From Okeania sp. SIO3B5 (lineage in GTDB: Bacteria; Cyanobacteriota; Cyanobacteriia; Cyanobacteriales; Microcoleaceae), in the NCBI RefSeq assembly GCF_010692555.1, contig NZ_JAAHHG010000028.1, positions 4,432-53,995 on the forward strand: a DNA stretch of 49,564 nucleotides, read 5' to 3'. A program made the position numbers and the translations under genes. Below, piece by piece: positions 24,770-33,014 of this stretch; the first letter of the stretch is position 1; each line of letters starts with the position of its first letter. The notes under the pieces are model-generated. The model was not told where the DNA came from. It worked only from the letters and a program-made list of their open reading frames with translations, and ran no database searches.

Positions 24770-27276
24770 GGTTGTTTCTCCATTCCTTCCAGGCGGAAGA
24801 AATGTAAGTTTCCTGAAGCTTCCCCTACTACAATAGTCATCCCATTGGGTGCAACAGTACAGCATTCTACAGGACTTTCTCCAGTGAAAATGGCAACTTC
24901 TGCCCCAGTTTCCAGACTCCAGACTTTGATAGTGTTATCACCTGAACCAGAGATCGCTTGCTTGCCATCAGGGGTGACTGCTACTGTATTTACCGAGTCA
25001 CTGTGGCCTTTTAGCGTCTGAATTTCCTCCCCTGTTTTCATATCCCAGAGTTTGATAGTGTTATCATCCGAACCCGAAATCACTTGTTTGCCATCAGGGG
25101 TGACTGCTACCGCATTTACCGAGTCACTATGACCCTTTAGCGTCTGAATTTCTCTCCCAGTTCTCAGACTCCAGACTTTGATGGTATTATCCTTTGAACC
25201 AGAAATCACTTGCTTACCATCAGGGGTGACTACTACAGCATTTACCCAGTCGCTATGACCTCTTAGGGTGTGAGTTTCTTTTCCAGCTAGGGTATAAATA
25301 TCTCTTCGAGTTGGGGTATGAATGCCACCTCTTCTAGTTTTCAGACTCCAGACTTTGATAGTATTATCCTTTGAACCAGAAATCACTTGCTTACCACCAG
25401 GGGTGACGGCTAAAGCATTTACTGAGTCGCTATGACCTGTGAGGATACCAATTTCCTCCCCAGTTTCCATATCCCAGAGTTTGATAGTACTGTCAGATAA
25501 GCCAGAAATTACTTGCTCGCCATCAGGGGTGACTTCTACAGCTCTTATAAAAGACCTCTCGAATAGCCTTCTAGCTGAGGCTGGTATAAAAAGGTTGTTA
25601 GACGTTAATCCCAATCTAAAGGGTGATAAAATACGGTCAATATCGTCAATATCAAAAAGATCGTCATATTCTACAAGTGGATATCTCAATCTGAATCTGA
25701 ATCTTCTAAAGAGAGAGGAAAAATCCTCATTTTTTCTAATTCGAGAGTAGTCACCATCTATAAACCTACTTCCCCGTTCCAGACTCCAGAGTTTAACAGC
25801 ATGGTCATCTGAAGCGGAAATAGCTTGTCTGCTATCAGGGGTGAATGCTACAGTATTTACCGAGCAAATATGACCTTTTAGAGCATAAGTTTCCTCCCCA
25901 GTTTTCATATCCCAGAGTTTGATAGTGTTGTCACTAGAAGCAGAAATCACTTGCTTGCCATCAGGGGTGACTGCTACAGCATTTACCCAGTTGCTATGAC
26001 CTCTTAGGGTCTTAATTTTGGCTCCAGTCTCAATGTTCCACACTTTGATAGCGTTTTCCTTTGAAGCAGAAATCACTTGCTTGCCATCAGGAGTGACTGC
26101 TACAGCATTTACCAGTTCCCTATGACTTTTTAGGGTCTTAATTTTGGCTCCAGTCTCAATGTCCCACACTTTGATAGTATTGTCCCATGAACCCGAAACC
26201 ACTTGTTTGCCATCAGGGGTGACTGCTACAGCGTTTACCCAGTCGCTATGACCTCTTAGGGTCTTAATTTTGGCTCCAGTCTCAATGTTCCACACTTTGA
26301 TAGTATTGTCCCATGAACCCGAAATCACTTGTTTGCCATCAGGGGTGACTGCTACAGCATTTACCCGGTCGCTATGACCTCTTAGGGTCTTAATTTTGGC
26401 TCCAGTCTCAATGTCCCACACTTTGATAGTATTGTCCCATGAACCCGAAATCACTTGTTTGCCATCAAGGGTGACTGCTACAGCTATTACTGAGTTTCTA
26501 TGACCTTTTAGTGTATGAGTTTCTGCCCCTGTCTCCAGACTCCAGACTTTGATTGTTTTGTCATCTGAAGCAGAAACCACTTGGTTGCCATCGGGGGTAA
26601 CTGCTACAGCTATTACTGAGTTTCTATGACCTACAAGGGTATGAATTTCTGCTCCTGTTTCAAGACTCCAGACTTTGATTGTTTTGTCAAATGAGGCGGA
26701 AATCACTTGCTTGCCATCAGGGGTGACTGCTAGAGCATTTACCGAGTCGCTATGACCTGAAAGAGTACGGGTCAAAGGCCCTCCAGGAGTGATTAAGCTC
26801 GTTGTCAAGGGTCGCAACCAGATATTATGTTTGTTCTGCTTTGCTTCTAACAGTAACTCCCAAATTTCTGGCTCGCGAAAATACTGCGTCCTCCCCCATA
26901 ACTGACTTGCCAGTTGCTCCCCATCCTTTTCCAAAATATGCGCCGACAGTCGCAACGCTCCTTGAATTAATTTCAAAGTTTTAACTTTATCATTGTCATC
27001 CTCAACTAGATCGTAATCTTCAATTAACGCCTGCACCCCAAACTCAGAATGTTGCACCTTTGCTACCAGGAAATCAAAATTAGTCAGGAGTTTGTAATAC
27101 TTCTCCAATTGCTTTGACTCCACCAGAGTATGAATATTACCCAACATCGCACGTTGACGCGCAGGCGTTGCAGAAGCTAATTTTTCAGCAAATTTCCCCA
27201 CAATATTACTCCTGTCTAAGAAACTTTTTGTTAACTCATATTTGTTAAAGCTCTCTACTGGGTTTGATCCCCCCAA
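24766..27276 (-). CDS. WD40 repeat protein, 14 blades (two propellers)
   Basis: An 836-residue protein. Residues ~12-160 are helical (LEKYYKLLTNFDFLVAKVQ.. LIEDYDL.. LKLIQGALRLSAHIL..LWGR) and match the spacer that joins NACHT and WD40 domains in fused cyanobacterial STAND proteins. Then come 14 WD40 units of GHSDSVNAVAVTPDGKQVIS type: eight, an unusual ~75-residue insert (RIRKNEDFSSLFRRFRFRLRY and on), then six, enough for two 7-blade propellers. Blades 3-6 are almost identical at DNA level. The start is TTG and lies inside a palindromic repeat (27270-27297), so the first residues MGGSNP are repeat-derived. It shares the reading frame of NACHT A upstream. Likely a sensor working with the two NACHT proteins. 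Confidence 0.85.
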   Translation of the reverse strand: MGGSNPVESFNKYELTKSFLDRSNIVGKFAEKLASATPARQRAMLGNIHTLVESKQLEKYYKLLTNFDFLVAKVQHSEFGVQALIEDYDLVEDDNDKVKTLKLIQGALRLSAHILEKDGEQLASQLWGRTQYFREPEIWELLLEAKQNKHNIWLRPLTTSLITPGGPLTRTLSGHSDSVNALAVTPDGKQVISASFDKTIKVWSLETGAEIHTLVGHRNSVIAVAVTPDGNQVVSASDDKTIKVWSLETGAETHTLKGHRNSVIAVAVTLDGKQVISGSWDNTIKVWDIETGAKIKTLRGHSDRVNAVAVTPDGKQVISGSWDNTIKVWNIETGAKIKTLRGHSDWVNAVAVTPDGKQVVSGSWDNTIKVWDIETGAKIKTLKSHRELVNAVAVTPDGKQVISASKENAIKVWNIETGAKIKTLRGHSNWVNAVAVTPDGKQVISASSDNTIKLWDMKTGEETYALKGHICSVNTVAFTPDSRQAISASDDHAVKLWSLERGSRFIDGDYSRIRKNEDFSSLFRRFRFRLRYPLVEYDDLFDIDDIDRILSPFRLGLTSNNLFIPASARRLFERSFIRAVEVTPDGEQVISGLSDSTIKLWDMETGEEIGILTGHSDSVNALAVTPGGKQVISGSKDNTIKVWSLKTRRGGIHTPTRRDIYTLAGKETHTLRGHSDWVNAVVVTPDGKQVISGSKDNTIKVWSLRTGREIQTLKGHSDSVNAVAVTPDGKQVISGSDDNTIKLWDMKTGEEIQTLKGHSDSVNTVAVTPDGKQAISGSGDNTIKVWSLETGAEVAIFTGESPVECCTVAPNGMTIVVGEASGNLHFFRLEGMEKQP

Positions 27277-27386
27277 CCCCCCTTACCAAGGGGGGCTTAA
27301 GAATTAAGATTCATGCAACAAAGCCTTAAAATAGTATAAAAGTAAAGAGTCTGGTCCCCCCCTTTTCAAGGGGGGTTAGGGGGGAT
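27270..27386. repeat. two CCCCCCTT palindromes between NACHT A and WD40 genes
   Basis: 27270-27297 (CCCCCCAACCCCCCTTACC and complement half) and 27354-27386 (CCCCCCTTTTCAAGGGGGG then TTAGGGGGGAT). Both belong to the family that also sits inside the NACHT B gene. They introduce stop codons in the frame that connects NACHT A with the WD40 protein. Confidence 0.85.
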
Positions 27387-27429
27387 CAGAAAGATTGATC
27401 GCTTCCACCCAACACTTCCTAAACAACTT

Positions 27430-28989
27430 CTAAACATCGGAATATAAATCATCCGCCATCCGTGCATTCACTTCCTTAAACAACTTGCGGTTACTACCCA
27501 ACTGCCTTTGCTCTTGGAGAAAATCAAGAAAACTTGCATGATAGATGCCGTAGCAAGTTTCCTTCCCAATTTTCCGCTTACTCAAAAATTCCACCCACTC
27601 TTCCAGAATATATTCCACATCAGACTCCTCCTGTTGCCCCCATTTGGCAATCATGTCCAGGGTAGGCATAGTCCGACTTGCCACCAAAATAAACAAAACA
27701 ATAAGCTTATTTTTCTGGGGTTTATCATCCATTCCCATTCGCGCCCAATGTTTTTGATAATAATCTTGCAAACCATCAGGCAATTCCTTCAAAATCAAAT
27801 CTTGATAATTACCTTTAGCAATATCCGGTAACACATAACGCAGATACATGAAATTATTTTCACTCTTTTCTGCCACCTGCTCAATAAAATCTTCCTTTTT
27901 AATATCCCGCTCTTGCACCCAGTTTTGCAACCTAACCCCATAGTCTCGGTCTGCATTCAACATAAAACCGATATATTTTTTCACATCATCCCGACTCAAA
28001 CCCTGATATTGACTCGCCCTCAAATCTAATTCTGTCATCCCCCCCCCTGGAGAAACACTCAAACGTTTGTTCTTACGTTCATAAGGTCGCCTAGTCAAGA
28101 AAAAATAAACCCCATCCGGCAGCGTCGTCGGAAAATCAAGAATATTACCGCCTCCAGTTTGATCCACCTCATCCAAAGCATCAACCACAATAACCAACTT
28201 TTGCCCCCGAAGCTTTTCACTAACCCTTTGCAGCAAAGCAGACAAACCAAGGCGATCGGCATCTTGCAACTCATAGCGTCTAATCAATTGTTGGCGGATA
28301 CTCTCGAGAAAAAGTTCTAGTTTATTACGACCATCAGCACGAATATTAAAATAACAGGGACACTTATGGTCATAAACATATTTAGCAGCAATAGCACTTT
28401 TGCCCATCCCCGGCTCTCCAACCACAGTAAAATAACCGTTAGAATTATCCCTAATAAAATTCTCAAATTCCTTAAATACAAATTCCCGACCACAAAAAGC
28501 CTTAATTTTTTCCTCAATTAAAGACTTAAACTCCGGCGGATATTCGTCAAAATTCCATTCTGGATAAGGCCAAAATTCTAAAGATTTACTCCGCTTCGCC
28601 ACATCAATAAAAACTCGGCCAAATTCTTCTAATTCTGACTTAACGTCAATCTCGGATTCTTTTATTTCATCCCCCAAAGCATAAGATTGAATAAAGTCAT
28701 CAGCTTTATTCCAGAAACTTATAGGAGAATTGGCAGCATAGGCACTCCAAAAAGCCTTTCTTATTTCCTTTTCCCGCAAAAGCTTCAAAATTGGCTCATC
28801 CTTACCCACACCATATTCCACCAAAGCATAAACATAAACCCCATCAACATCTTTCGGAGGTTGTGTAGGGTCAAGTTTTAATTTTTTTAAAGTATTAACA
28901 ACAAGTTCATTTCGTTGAGCTGCATCGATCGCTTGAGGAACAGCAGATTTAGCAGCATTAATAATCGTTTTAACAATATTATCTAACAT
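27430..28989 (-). CDS. NACHT-type ATPase A with N-terminal adaptor-like domain
   Basis: A 519-residue protein. Residues 1-~135 form a distinct helical domain (MLDNIVKTIINAAKSAVPQA.., DGVYVYALVEYGVGKDEPIL, FWSAYAANSP) that I know only as an N-terminal part of cyanobacterial STAND proteins; its role is unknown, perhaps effector or adaptor. The NTPase follows: GYFTVVGEPGMGKSAI (185-200) Walker A, KLVIVVDALDEVD (264-276) Walker B, YFFLTRRPYE sensor 1, and a winged-helix-like end YGIYHASFLDFLQEQ. After DDLYSDV there is a TAG; the same frame continues, with further stops, to the WD40 protein 153 nt later. Together with the two downstream genes it forms a split NACHT/WD40 system. Confidence 0.85.
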   Translation of the reverse strand: MLDNIVKTIINAAKSAVPQAIDAAQRNELVVNTLKKLKLDPTQPPKDVDGVYVYALVEYGVGKDEPILKLLREKEIRKAFWSAYAANSPISFWNKADDFIQSYALGDEIKESEIDVKSELEEFGRVFIDVAKRSKSLEFWPYPEWNFDEYPPEFKSLIEEKIKAFCGREFVFKEFENFIRDNSNGYFTVVGEPGMGKSAIAAKYVYDHKCPCYFNIRADGRNKLELFLESIRQQLIRRYELQDADRLGLSALLQRVSEKLRGQKLVIVVDALDEVDQTGGGNILDFPTTLPDGVYFFLTRRPYERKNKRLSVSPGGGMTELDLRASQYQGLSRDDVKKYIGFMLNADRDYGVRLQNWVQERDIKKEDFIEQVAEKSENNFMYLRYVLPDIAKGNYQDLILKELPDGLQDYYQKHWARMGMDDKPQKNKLIVLFILVASRTMPTLDMIAKWGQQEESDVEYILEEWVEFLSKRKIGKETCYGIYHASFLDFLQEQRQLGSNRKLFKEVNARMADDLYSDV

Positions 28990-29038
28990 AAATTAAACCT
29001 CAAGTTAGGAATAGCAAATCGAAAGCAGAAAGTTTTTT

Positions 29039-29353
29039 CTAGGATTTTTCAATTAGACCTAGAGCAAAGTTTAAGAGTTCCACCCTTTTTTCTTCCGAAA
29101 GGAAATTAATCAGAGCAGTAACTTTATCTGTTGTAGTTAACCATTGCTTAGTTTGAGCTTGCCAAACAACAATAAATTGATTATTACTTAGACTACATAA
29201 GGCTAAAGTTTCTCCTTGTTCATTAGAAAATTCAACTTCATATTTTCCATCATTATAACATTCAACAATTGTCCCTCTATTGCCTATAAATTGTTGATCT
29301 GAAGGTAAATTAACTAATAATTCAACAACATCAAATAACTCAGGTTTAATCAT
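29039..29353 (-). CDS. DUF4926 domain protein
   Basis: A 104-residue protein. Residues ~1-65 (FDVVELLVNLPSDQQFIGNR, GTIVECYNDGKYEVEFSNEQGETLAL) match DUF4926, a small SH3-like beta-barrel domain. An unassigned helical tail (TTDKVTALINFLSEEKRVEL) follows. Its ATG overlaps the stop of the DUF6883 gene by 4 nt, so the two are translated together; this pair recurs in cyanobacteria and behaves like a toxin-antitoxin-type module, with DUF4926 the likely antitoxin. That role is inference. Confidence 0.8.
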   Translation of the reverse strand: MIKPELFDVVELLVNLPSDQQFIGNRGTIVECYNDGKYEVEFSNEQGETLALCSLSNNQFIVVWQAQTKQWLTTTDKVTALINFLSEEKRVELLNFALGLIEKS

Positions 29354-29700
29354 AATCTTTTCCTCACATATAAGGTAATTAATCTAGCAGTATTAATCCC
29401 TCGTTCAACAATCCATCCTGTACGAACAATCTCTTTTTGTCCTTCTTGTGTGCCGATAATTTCTAAATCTATTTGATAGCGATCGCCATGTTCATCGCTA
29501 GATTTAAAAATAGCTTCGGCTTCTAAAGCTTGAGTAGAAATTTGTTCTAATAGTAGTTCATAATTATCTTTTGTGAAACCCAAATGACGCTCAAACATGA
29601 GAGCTTTATTAGCACCTTTCGGGTTCTCAGGATTGAGAGCATATTCTGTTAGTTTACGAGGATTAATCGTAATTTGGTTGATAATTTCTCTCAGTTTCAT
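29350..29700 (-). CDS. DUF6883 domain protein, partner of DUF4926
   Basis: I choose the internal ATG giving 116 residues (MKLREIINQITINPRKLTEY..) because the conserved part begins there; an upstream ATG would add 13 residues (MLLSTYSLKEAYN). PENPKGANKALMFERHLGFTKDNYELLLEQI, DEHGDRYQIDLEIIGTQ and VRTGWIVERGINTARLITLYV are the DUF6883 blocks, a fold related to BECR/RelE-like toxins of polymorphic systems. It is coupled to DUF4926 by a 4-nt overlap. Likely toxin of the pair, by family context only. Confidence 0.8.
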   Translation of the reverse strand: MKLREIINQITINPRKLTEYALNPENPKGANKALMFERHLGFTKDNYELLLEQISTQALEAEAIFKSSDEHGDRYQIDLEIIGTQEGQKEIVRTGWIVERGINTARLITLYVRKRL

Positions 29701-29794
29701 ATTGTATGCTTCTTTTAAAGAATAAGTAGATAACAGCACCCAAGACTAGCCAGTTAAAGAGTGCTATGCTATCCATTCTTTATTTACTATTCTA

Positions 29795-29914
29795 CTAGAT
29801 GGCGTTTATTAGAATTATGTTTATTAATAAACACCTACATTCGTAGCTTTTTCCTCTTAGTTTAGGGTCATTATGGTTCCACCAAACAAAAATATGAGTG
29901 TCTAGAACAATCAT
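29795..29914 (-). pseudogene. PIN-domain (VapC-like) toxin, N-terminal fragment
   Basis: A frame that starts MIVLDTHIFVWWNHNDPKL, the first strand and conserved aspartate of PIN-domain RNases, then turns into unrelated sequence and stops after 39 codons. Its ATG overlaps the antitoxin stop by 4 nt, the classic vapBC layout. All later catalytic residues are gone. Confidence 0.8.
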
Positions 29915-30192
29915 AAAACCTCTTCATAACAAGTCTCCATATCCCAGTCTTCTACAGAAATAGCTGGTTCTTGGGGATCGGCATAATCAAGATATGGCTG
30001 TTTATTTGCCAATGGATTAGAAGGATATTCTTCTTTATTTTCACTAATATTAACAACTTCAACCCGCTTATTTTGAATAGCTTCATTTAATATTTCTGAA
30101 GCGAGTTCTTCTACAGATACTTGTTTTTTAGCCGCTGCTTTTTTCAAAATTGATTAAGCCTCTGGAGTAATATTAACATTCGTTTTAATCAT
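29911..30192 (-). pseudogene. VapB-like antitoxin with early stop codon
   Basis: The full frame would be 93 residues: MIKTNVNITPEA, an in-frame TAA (30154-30156), then SILKKAAAKKQVSVEELASE and an acidic C-terminus EDWDMETCYEEVL. The part after the stop keeps the ribbon-helix-helix-like region and toxin-binding tail; a TTG at 30147 could restart a 78-residue product. With the toxin reduced to a stub, the module is dead. Confidence 0.75.
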
Positions 30193-30219
30193 AATCTTTT
30201 CCTCTAAATTTCATAATTA

Positions 30220-30262
30220 TAGGGAGTAGGGAATAGGGAGCAGGGAATAGGGAACGGAAGGA
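30220..30262. repeat. GGGAATA/GGGAGCA seven-base array
   Basis: AGGGAGTAGGGAATAGGGAG and following, a seven-base array with unit variants, between the antitoxin remnant and the PD-(D/E)XK gene. Confidence 0.7.
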
Positions 30263-30321
30263 GGGAATTAGGATAGCTTAAATCATCGTCAGCATTCTGC
30301 GTTGTCAGCTATCAGTTTCGT

Positions 30322-30963
30322 TTAACTGTTAATTGTTAACTGATAACTTAAATTACCAATATTTTTGAGAGCTGCTAAAACTTGCTCCAATTCATTTTCT
30401 TTCTCAATAGACAAAGCATAAGAACGACCATATATAGGAACATCTGCTTTTTGAAGTTTAACAAAAACAAACTCTCTACCATTCAGCAAAAAAGCAAACG
30501 TTGGCCGATCGTGTTGCGAGTTTTTCAACATATAAACTAGAGCTTGAGGTAGAGCTGCCGTAACATCAAATTTAGTCCTTTTGGATTCAATAACCAATAT
30601 CCAAAATCTCTGTTGTAGAACTAAAACATCTATTCTACCTCTAACAATTAAATCATTATCTTCATCAGAAATTTCCACAGAAGTTTCAGTTGTTATGGAA
30701 AAGGGAGATTGAAAAAATCCAGCTAAATCTAGTAAAGGTGCTAAAATAACCAACTTGACTCCCTCTTCCAATAAAGGGCGACGATTAACTAAGTTAAAAT
30801 AGTTACTTCTAACTCTTTCTAAACTGCGTTTTTCTTCATCAGTTAAAGAAGGTAAATTATCTTGCCATTCTCGAAAAAATTTACTATCAGTTGTTAGTTG
30901 CAGTCCGAAATTTTCTTGTAATTCTTCTAGAGTAATATCCTGAGCTTGAATAGTTTTAACCAT
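30322..30963 (-). CDS. PD-(D/E)XK nuclease-like protein (type I restriction R-subunit N-domain type)
   Basis: A 213-residue protein. RPLLEEGVKLVILAPLLDLAG, GRIDVLVLQQRFWILVIESKR and TAALPQALVYM give a PD-(D/E)XK core with D, E-x-K and a Q in the next helix, as in N-terminal nuclease domains of type I restriction enzymes; cyanobacteria carry many such stand-alone proteins. There is no helicase, methylase or specificity gene nearby, so restriction activity is unproven. The last residues SYQLTINS are encoded by a TTATCAGTTAAC-type repeat, so the original end may have been replaced. Weak ribosome-binding site. Confidence 0.75.
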   Translation of the reverse strand: MVKTIQAQDITLEELQENFGLQLTTDSKFFREWQDNLPSLTDEEKRSLERVRSNYFNLVNRRPLLEEGVKLVILAPLLDLAGFFQSPFSITTETSVEISDEDNDLIVRGRIDVLVLQQRFWILVIESKRTKFDVTAALPQALVYMLKNSQHDRPTFAFLLNGREFVFVKLQKADVPIYGRSYALSIEKENELEQVLAALKNIGNLSYQLTINS

Positions 30964-30973
30964 TAAAAATCAT

Positions 30974-31024
30974 TGCTTTTAGGGAACAGGGAACAGGGAA
31001 CAGGGAACAGGGAACAGGGAATAG
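30974..31024. repeat. GGGAACA seven-base array
   Basis: Six perfect or nearly perfect units of AGGGAAC immediately upstream of the PD-(D/E)XK gene and downstream of the next one. Confidence 0.85.
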
Positions 31025-31027
31025 TCT

Positions 31028-31495
31028 CTACAAATTAGGAACTACATTCGTGACTTTTTTATCACTCTTTAACCACTCCTTATATTTCTGTTCATCGCCA
31101 CCAAAAGAATCAACAGTTACTGGCATTAATTCAATAGGTTCAATAAAATCTTTTACCTCATCAGGAGTCATTGGTTTATAAACACAAAATGCCAAAACAA
31201 TATCCTTAAATAAAGGTATCTGTCCTTCATTAGGAGAATACCTACAAACATCCGTTACCACCCATCCAGTAGGTATTTCAGTAGTAGGTTTTCCCGGCGC
31301 TCCAAAAATAGACATTGTTAAACGACGACCTATTTCTCGTTTTTCATCAAACTTTCCACATTGATAACTTGTTTGTAGATGGCGTTTAACAGTAGACTTT
31401 GGCGACAAATAATTAGGTTCTAAAACCATCTTTTCACCATCTTTAATGAAGTACATAATAGCTGTAGCTTCTTCACTAAAAGTTTTATTATTCAC
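31028..31495 (-). CDS. hypothetical protein
   Basis: A 155-residue protein I do not recognise. It starts with GTG; a strong binding site (AGGAGG, plus AGGA closer in) supports that start over an internal ATG at codon 14. The sequence looks soluble with several conserved-looking stretches (YLSPKSTVKRHLQTSYQCGK, IPTGWVVTDVCRYSPNEGQ, VTVDSFGGDEQKYKEWLKSD). No membrane segment or signal peptide. It sits in a minus-strand series of small conflict-type genes and overlaps the end of a small frame upstream, so may be its partner. Confidence 0.65.
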   Translation of the reverse strand: MNNKTFSEEATAIMYFIKDGEKMVLEPNYLSPKSTVKRHLQTSYQCGKFDEKREIGRRLTMSIFGAPGKPTTEIPTGWVVTDVCRYSPNEGQIPLFKDIVLAFCVYKPMTPDEVKDFIEPIELMPVTVDSFGGDEQKYKEWLKSDKKVTNVVPNL

Positions 31496-31568
31496 TCCTA
31501 TTAATCCTCCTGATAAAATTCCGTTGTATGACTACGGTCGTCTGTTTCTTCAAATTGACATTCTGTAT

Positions 31569-31703
31569 CTAAATACTATTCGAGCCATCATTTTCTATCT
31601 TAACTAGATTCCAACCAGGGTTTCTCCTTGCCATATTCTCACAATCTTCTGGAGATGCTGCCCAGTGACTAAACCGCTTTCTTTTTTTGTCTTTATCTGC
31701 CAT
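31569..31703 (-). CDS. small basic protein, possibly frameshifted
   Basis: A 44-codon frame, MADKDKKRKRFSHWAASPED.. ending KIENDGSNSI. After the stop, another frame reads TECQFEETDDRSHTTEFYQED and stops at 31501, just before the 155-residue gene's start; the acidic tail looks like the original C-terminus, so a small deletion may have cut the gene. The product would be about 66 residues. Family unknown. Confidence 0.4.
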   Translation of the reverse strand: MADKDKKRKRFSHWAASPEDCENMARRNPGWNLVKIENDGSNSI

Positions 31704-31739
31704 CTATAATCTTTCACACAAAATTTTATTCTGACTTCT

Positions 31740-31877
31740 GACTCCTGACTCCTGACTCCTTTCTTCGCAGGCAAGATGCCCGCACTACCCAGGTTTTATT
31801 GTTCTGCTAACTCCCGACTCCTGAATTCTAAATTCTAAATTCTAAATTCTAAATTCTAAATTCTAAATTCTAAATTC
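31740..31877. repeat. GACTCCT and TCTAAAT seven-base arrays before hisB
   Basis: GACTCCT units at 31740-31765 and TCTAAAT units at 31823-31877; the latter ends a few bases before the hisB stop codon (minus strand). Confidence 0.85.
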
Positions 31878-31881
31878 TTAA

Positions 31882-32526
31882 CTACAAAACTCCCTTAGAA
31901 CTAGGAATTTCCCCAACTCGCCTGGGGTCAATTTCCGTAGCCATCCGTAGAGAACGAGCAAAAGCTTTAAACCCCGCCTCAATAATATGATGAGAATTAA
32001 TCCCCGCCAACTGCCGAATATGCAAAGTCATCAAACTATTATTAGCCACAGCCACAAAAAATTCCCGCACCAACTGAGTATCATAACTACCAACCCGTTG
32101 AGTAGGCATTTCCAAACCATAACTCAAATGTGGACGACCAGAAAAATCCAAGGCCACCTGAACCAATGCCTCATCCAAAGGAGCCAGAAAATGACCAAAA
32201 CGCACAATACCCTTGCGATCGCCCAACGCCTGCTTTAAAGCCTGGCCCAAAGTAATCCCCACATCCTCATTAGTATGATGGTCATCAATTTCAATATCCC
32301 CCACAGCATGGACATCCAAATCAATTAGTCCATGAGAAGAAATTTGATGCAACATATGGTCTAAAAAAGGAATTCCAGTATTAGCCTTACAATTACCCAC
32401 ACCATCAAGATTAAGACTAACAGTCACATCAGTTTCTCCAGTAGTTCGTTTCACCGAAGCAACTCTAGCAGGCAAATCAAGTTTTTCTGTAATAGTAGAT
32501 TGAGAAGGGCGATCGCTTATTTGCAT
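31882..32526 (-). CDS. hisB: imidazoleglycerol-phosphate dehydratase
   Basis: A 214-residue Mn-dependent enzyme that dehydrates imidazoleglycerol phosphate in histidine synthesis. Hallmarks are [20 protein letters not shown], the two metal-binding histidine clusters [10 protein letters not shown] and [18 protein letters not shown], and the end [15 protein letters not shown]. Length is typical for the monofunctional bacterial form. No other his genes are adjacent, as is usual in cyanobacteria. Cytosolic. Confidence 0.97.
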   Translation of the reverse strand: MQISDRPSQSTITEKLDLPARVASVKRTTGETDVTVSLNLDGVGNCKANTGIPFLDHMLHQISSHGLIDLDVHAVGDIEIDDHHTNEDVGITLGQALKQALGDRKGIVRFGHFLAPLDEALVQVALDFSGRPHLSYGLEMPTQRVGSYDTQLVREFFVAVANNSLMTLHIRQLAGINSHHIIEAGFKAFARSLRMATEIDPRRVGEIPSSKGVL

Positions 32527-33014
32527 AATAAAAATATAAATATAAATTTTGAATTTTAATTTTTCAATATTAGGGGCAGGTTCCGCACTATATGTTAATT
32601 GCTCAACATTAAATTTAGATGAACCCGCCCCATTCCCCCATGTCAGTCCAGTAGGTTGGGTTGACGCAGGAAACCCAACAACAACCCACCAAACCCAACC
32701 TTAACTTAAGTCAATCGGGAAACTCTACTGCTATAAATAGCAGTTGCCATCACAATTAGGACATTCTCAAATATAGTCCGTATCACAAATGTAGGGGCGA
32801 ATGGCTATTTACCCCTACTGACTTCACCTATACTTTCTTCACTTTTGACTTTTGACTTCACCTATACTTTCTTCACTTTTGACTTTTGACTTTTGACTTT
32901 TGACTTCACCTATACTTTCTTCACTTCTGACTTTTGACTTTTGACTTTTGACTTTTGACTTCACCTATACTTTCTTCACTTTTGACTTTTGACTTTTGAC
33001 TTTTGACTTAAAAC
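32527..33014. other. spacer with two-level repeat (TTTTGAC array nested in a longer unit)
   Basis: No gene. 32791-32818 is a GTAGGGGCGAAT..CCCCTAC palindrome. 32818-33009 repeats a unit CTTCACCTATACTTTCTTCA followed by a variable number of TTTTGAC heptamers, four times; so a heptamer array is itself repeated as a longer tandem unit. It ends next to the fabI stop codon. Confidence 0.85.

Noticed and set aside
24769-24865. Upstream ATG start for NACHT B
   Set aside because: It would overlap the WD40 gene by about 100 nt and add a non-conserved cysteine-rich stretch; the ATG at 24769 has a binding site and ATGA coupling.
24118-25021. Plus-strand frames opposite NACHT B and the WD40 gene
   Set aside because: Shadows of well-supported minus-strand genes; no family match and no ribosome-binding sites.
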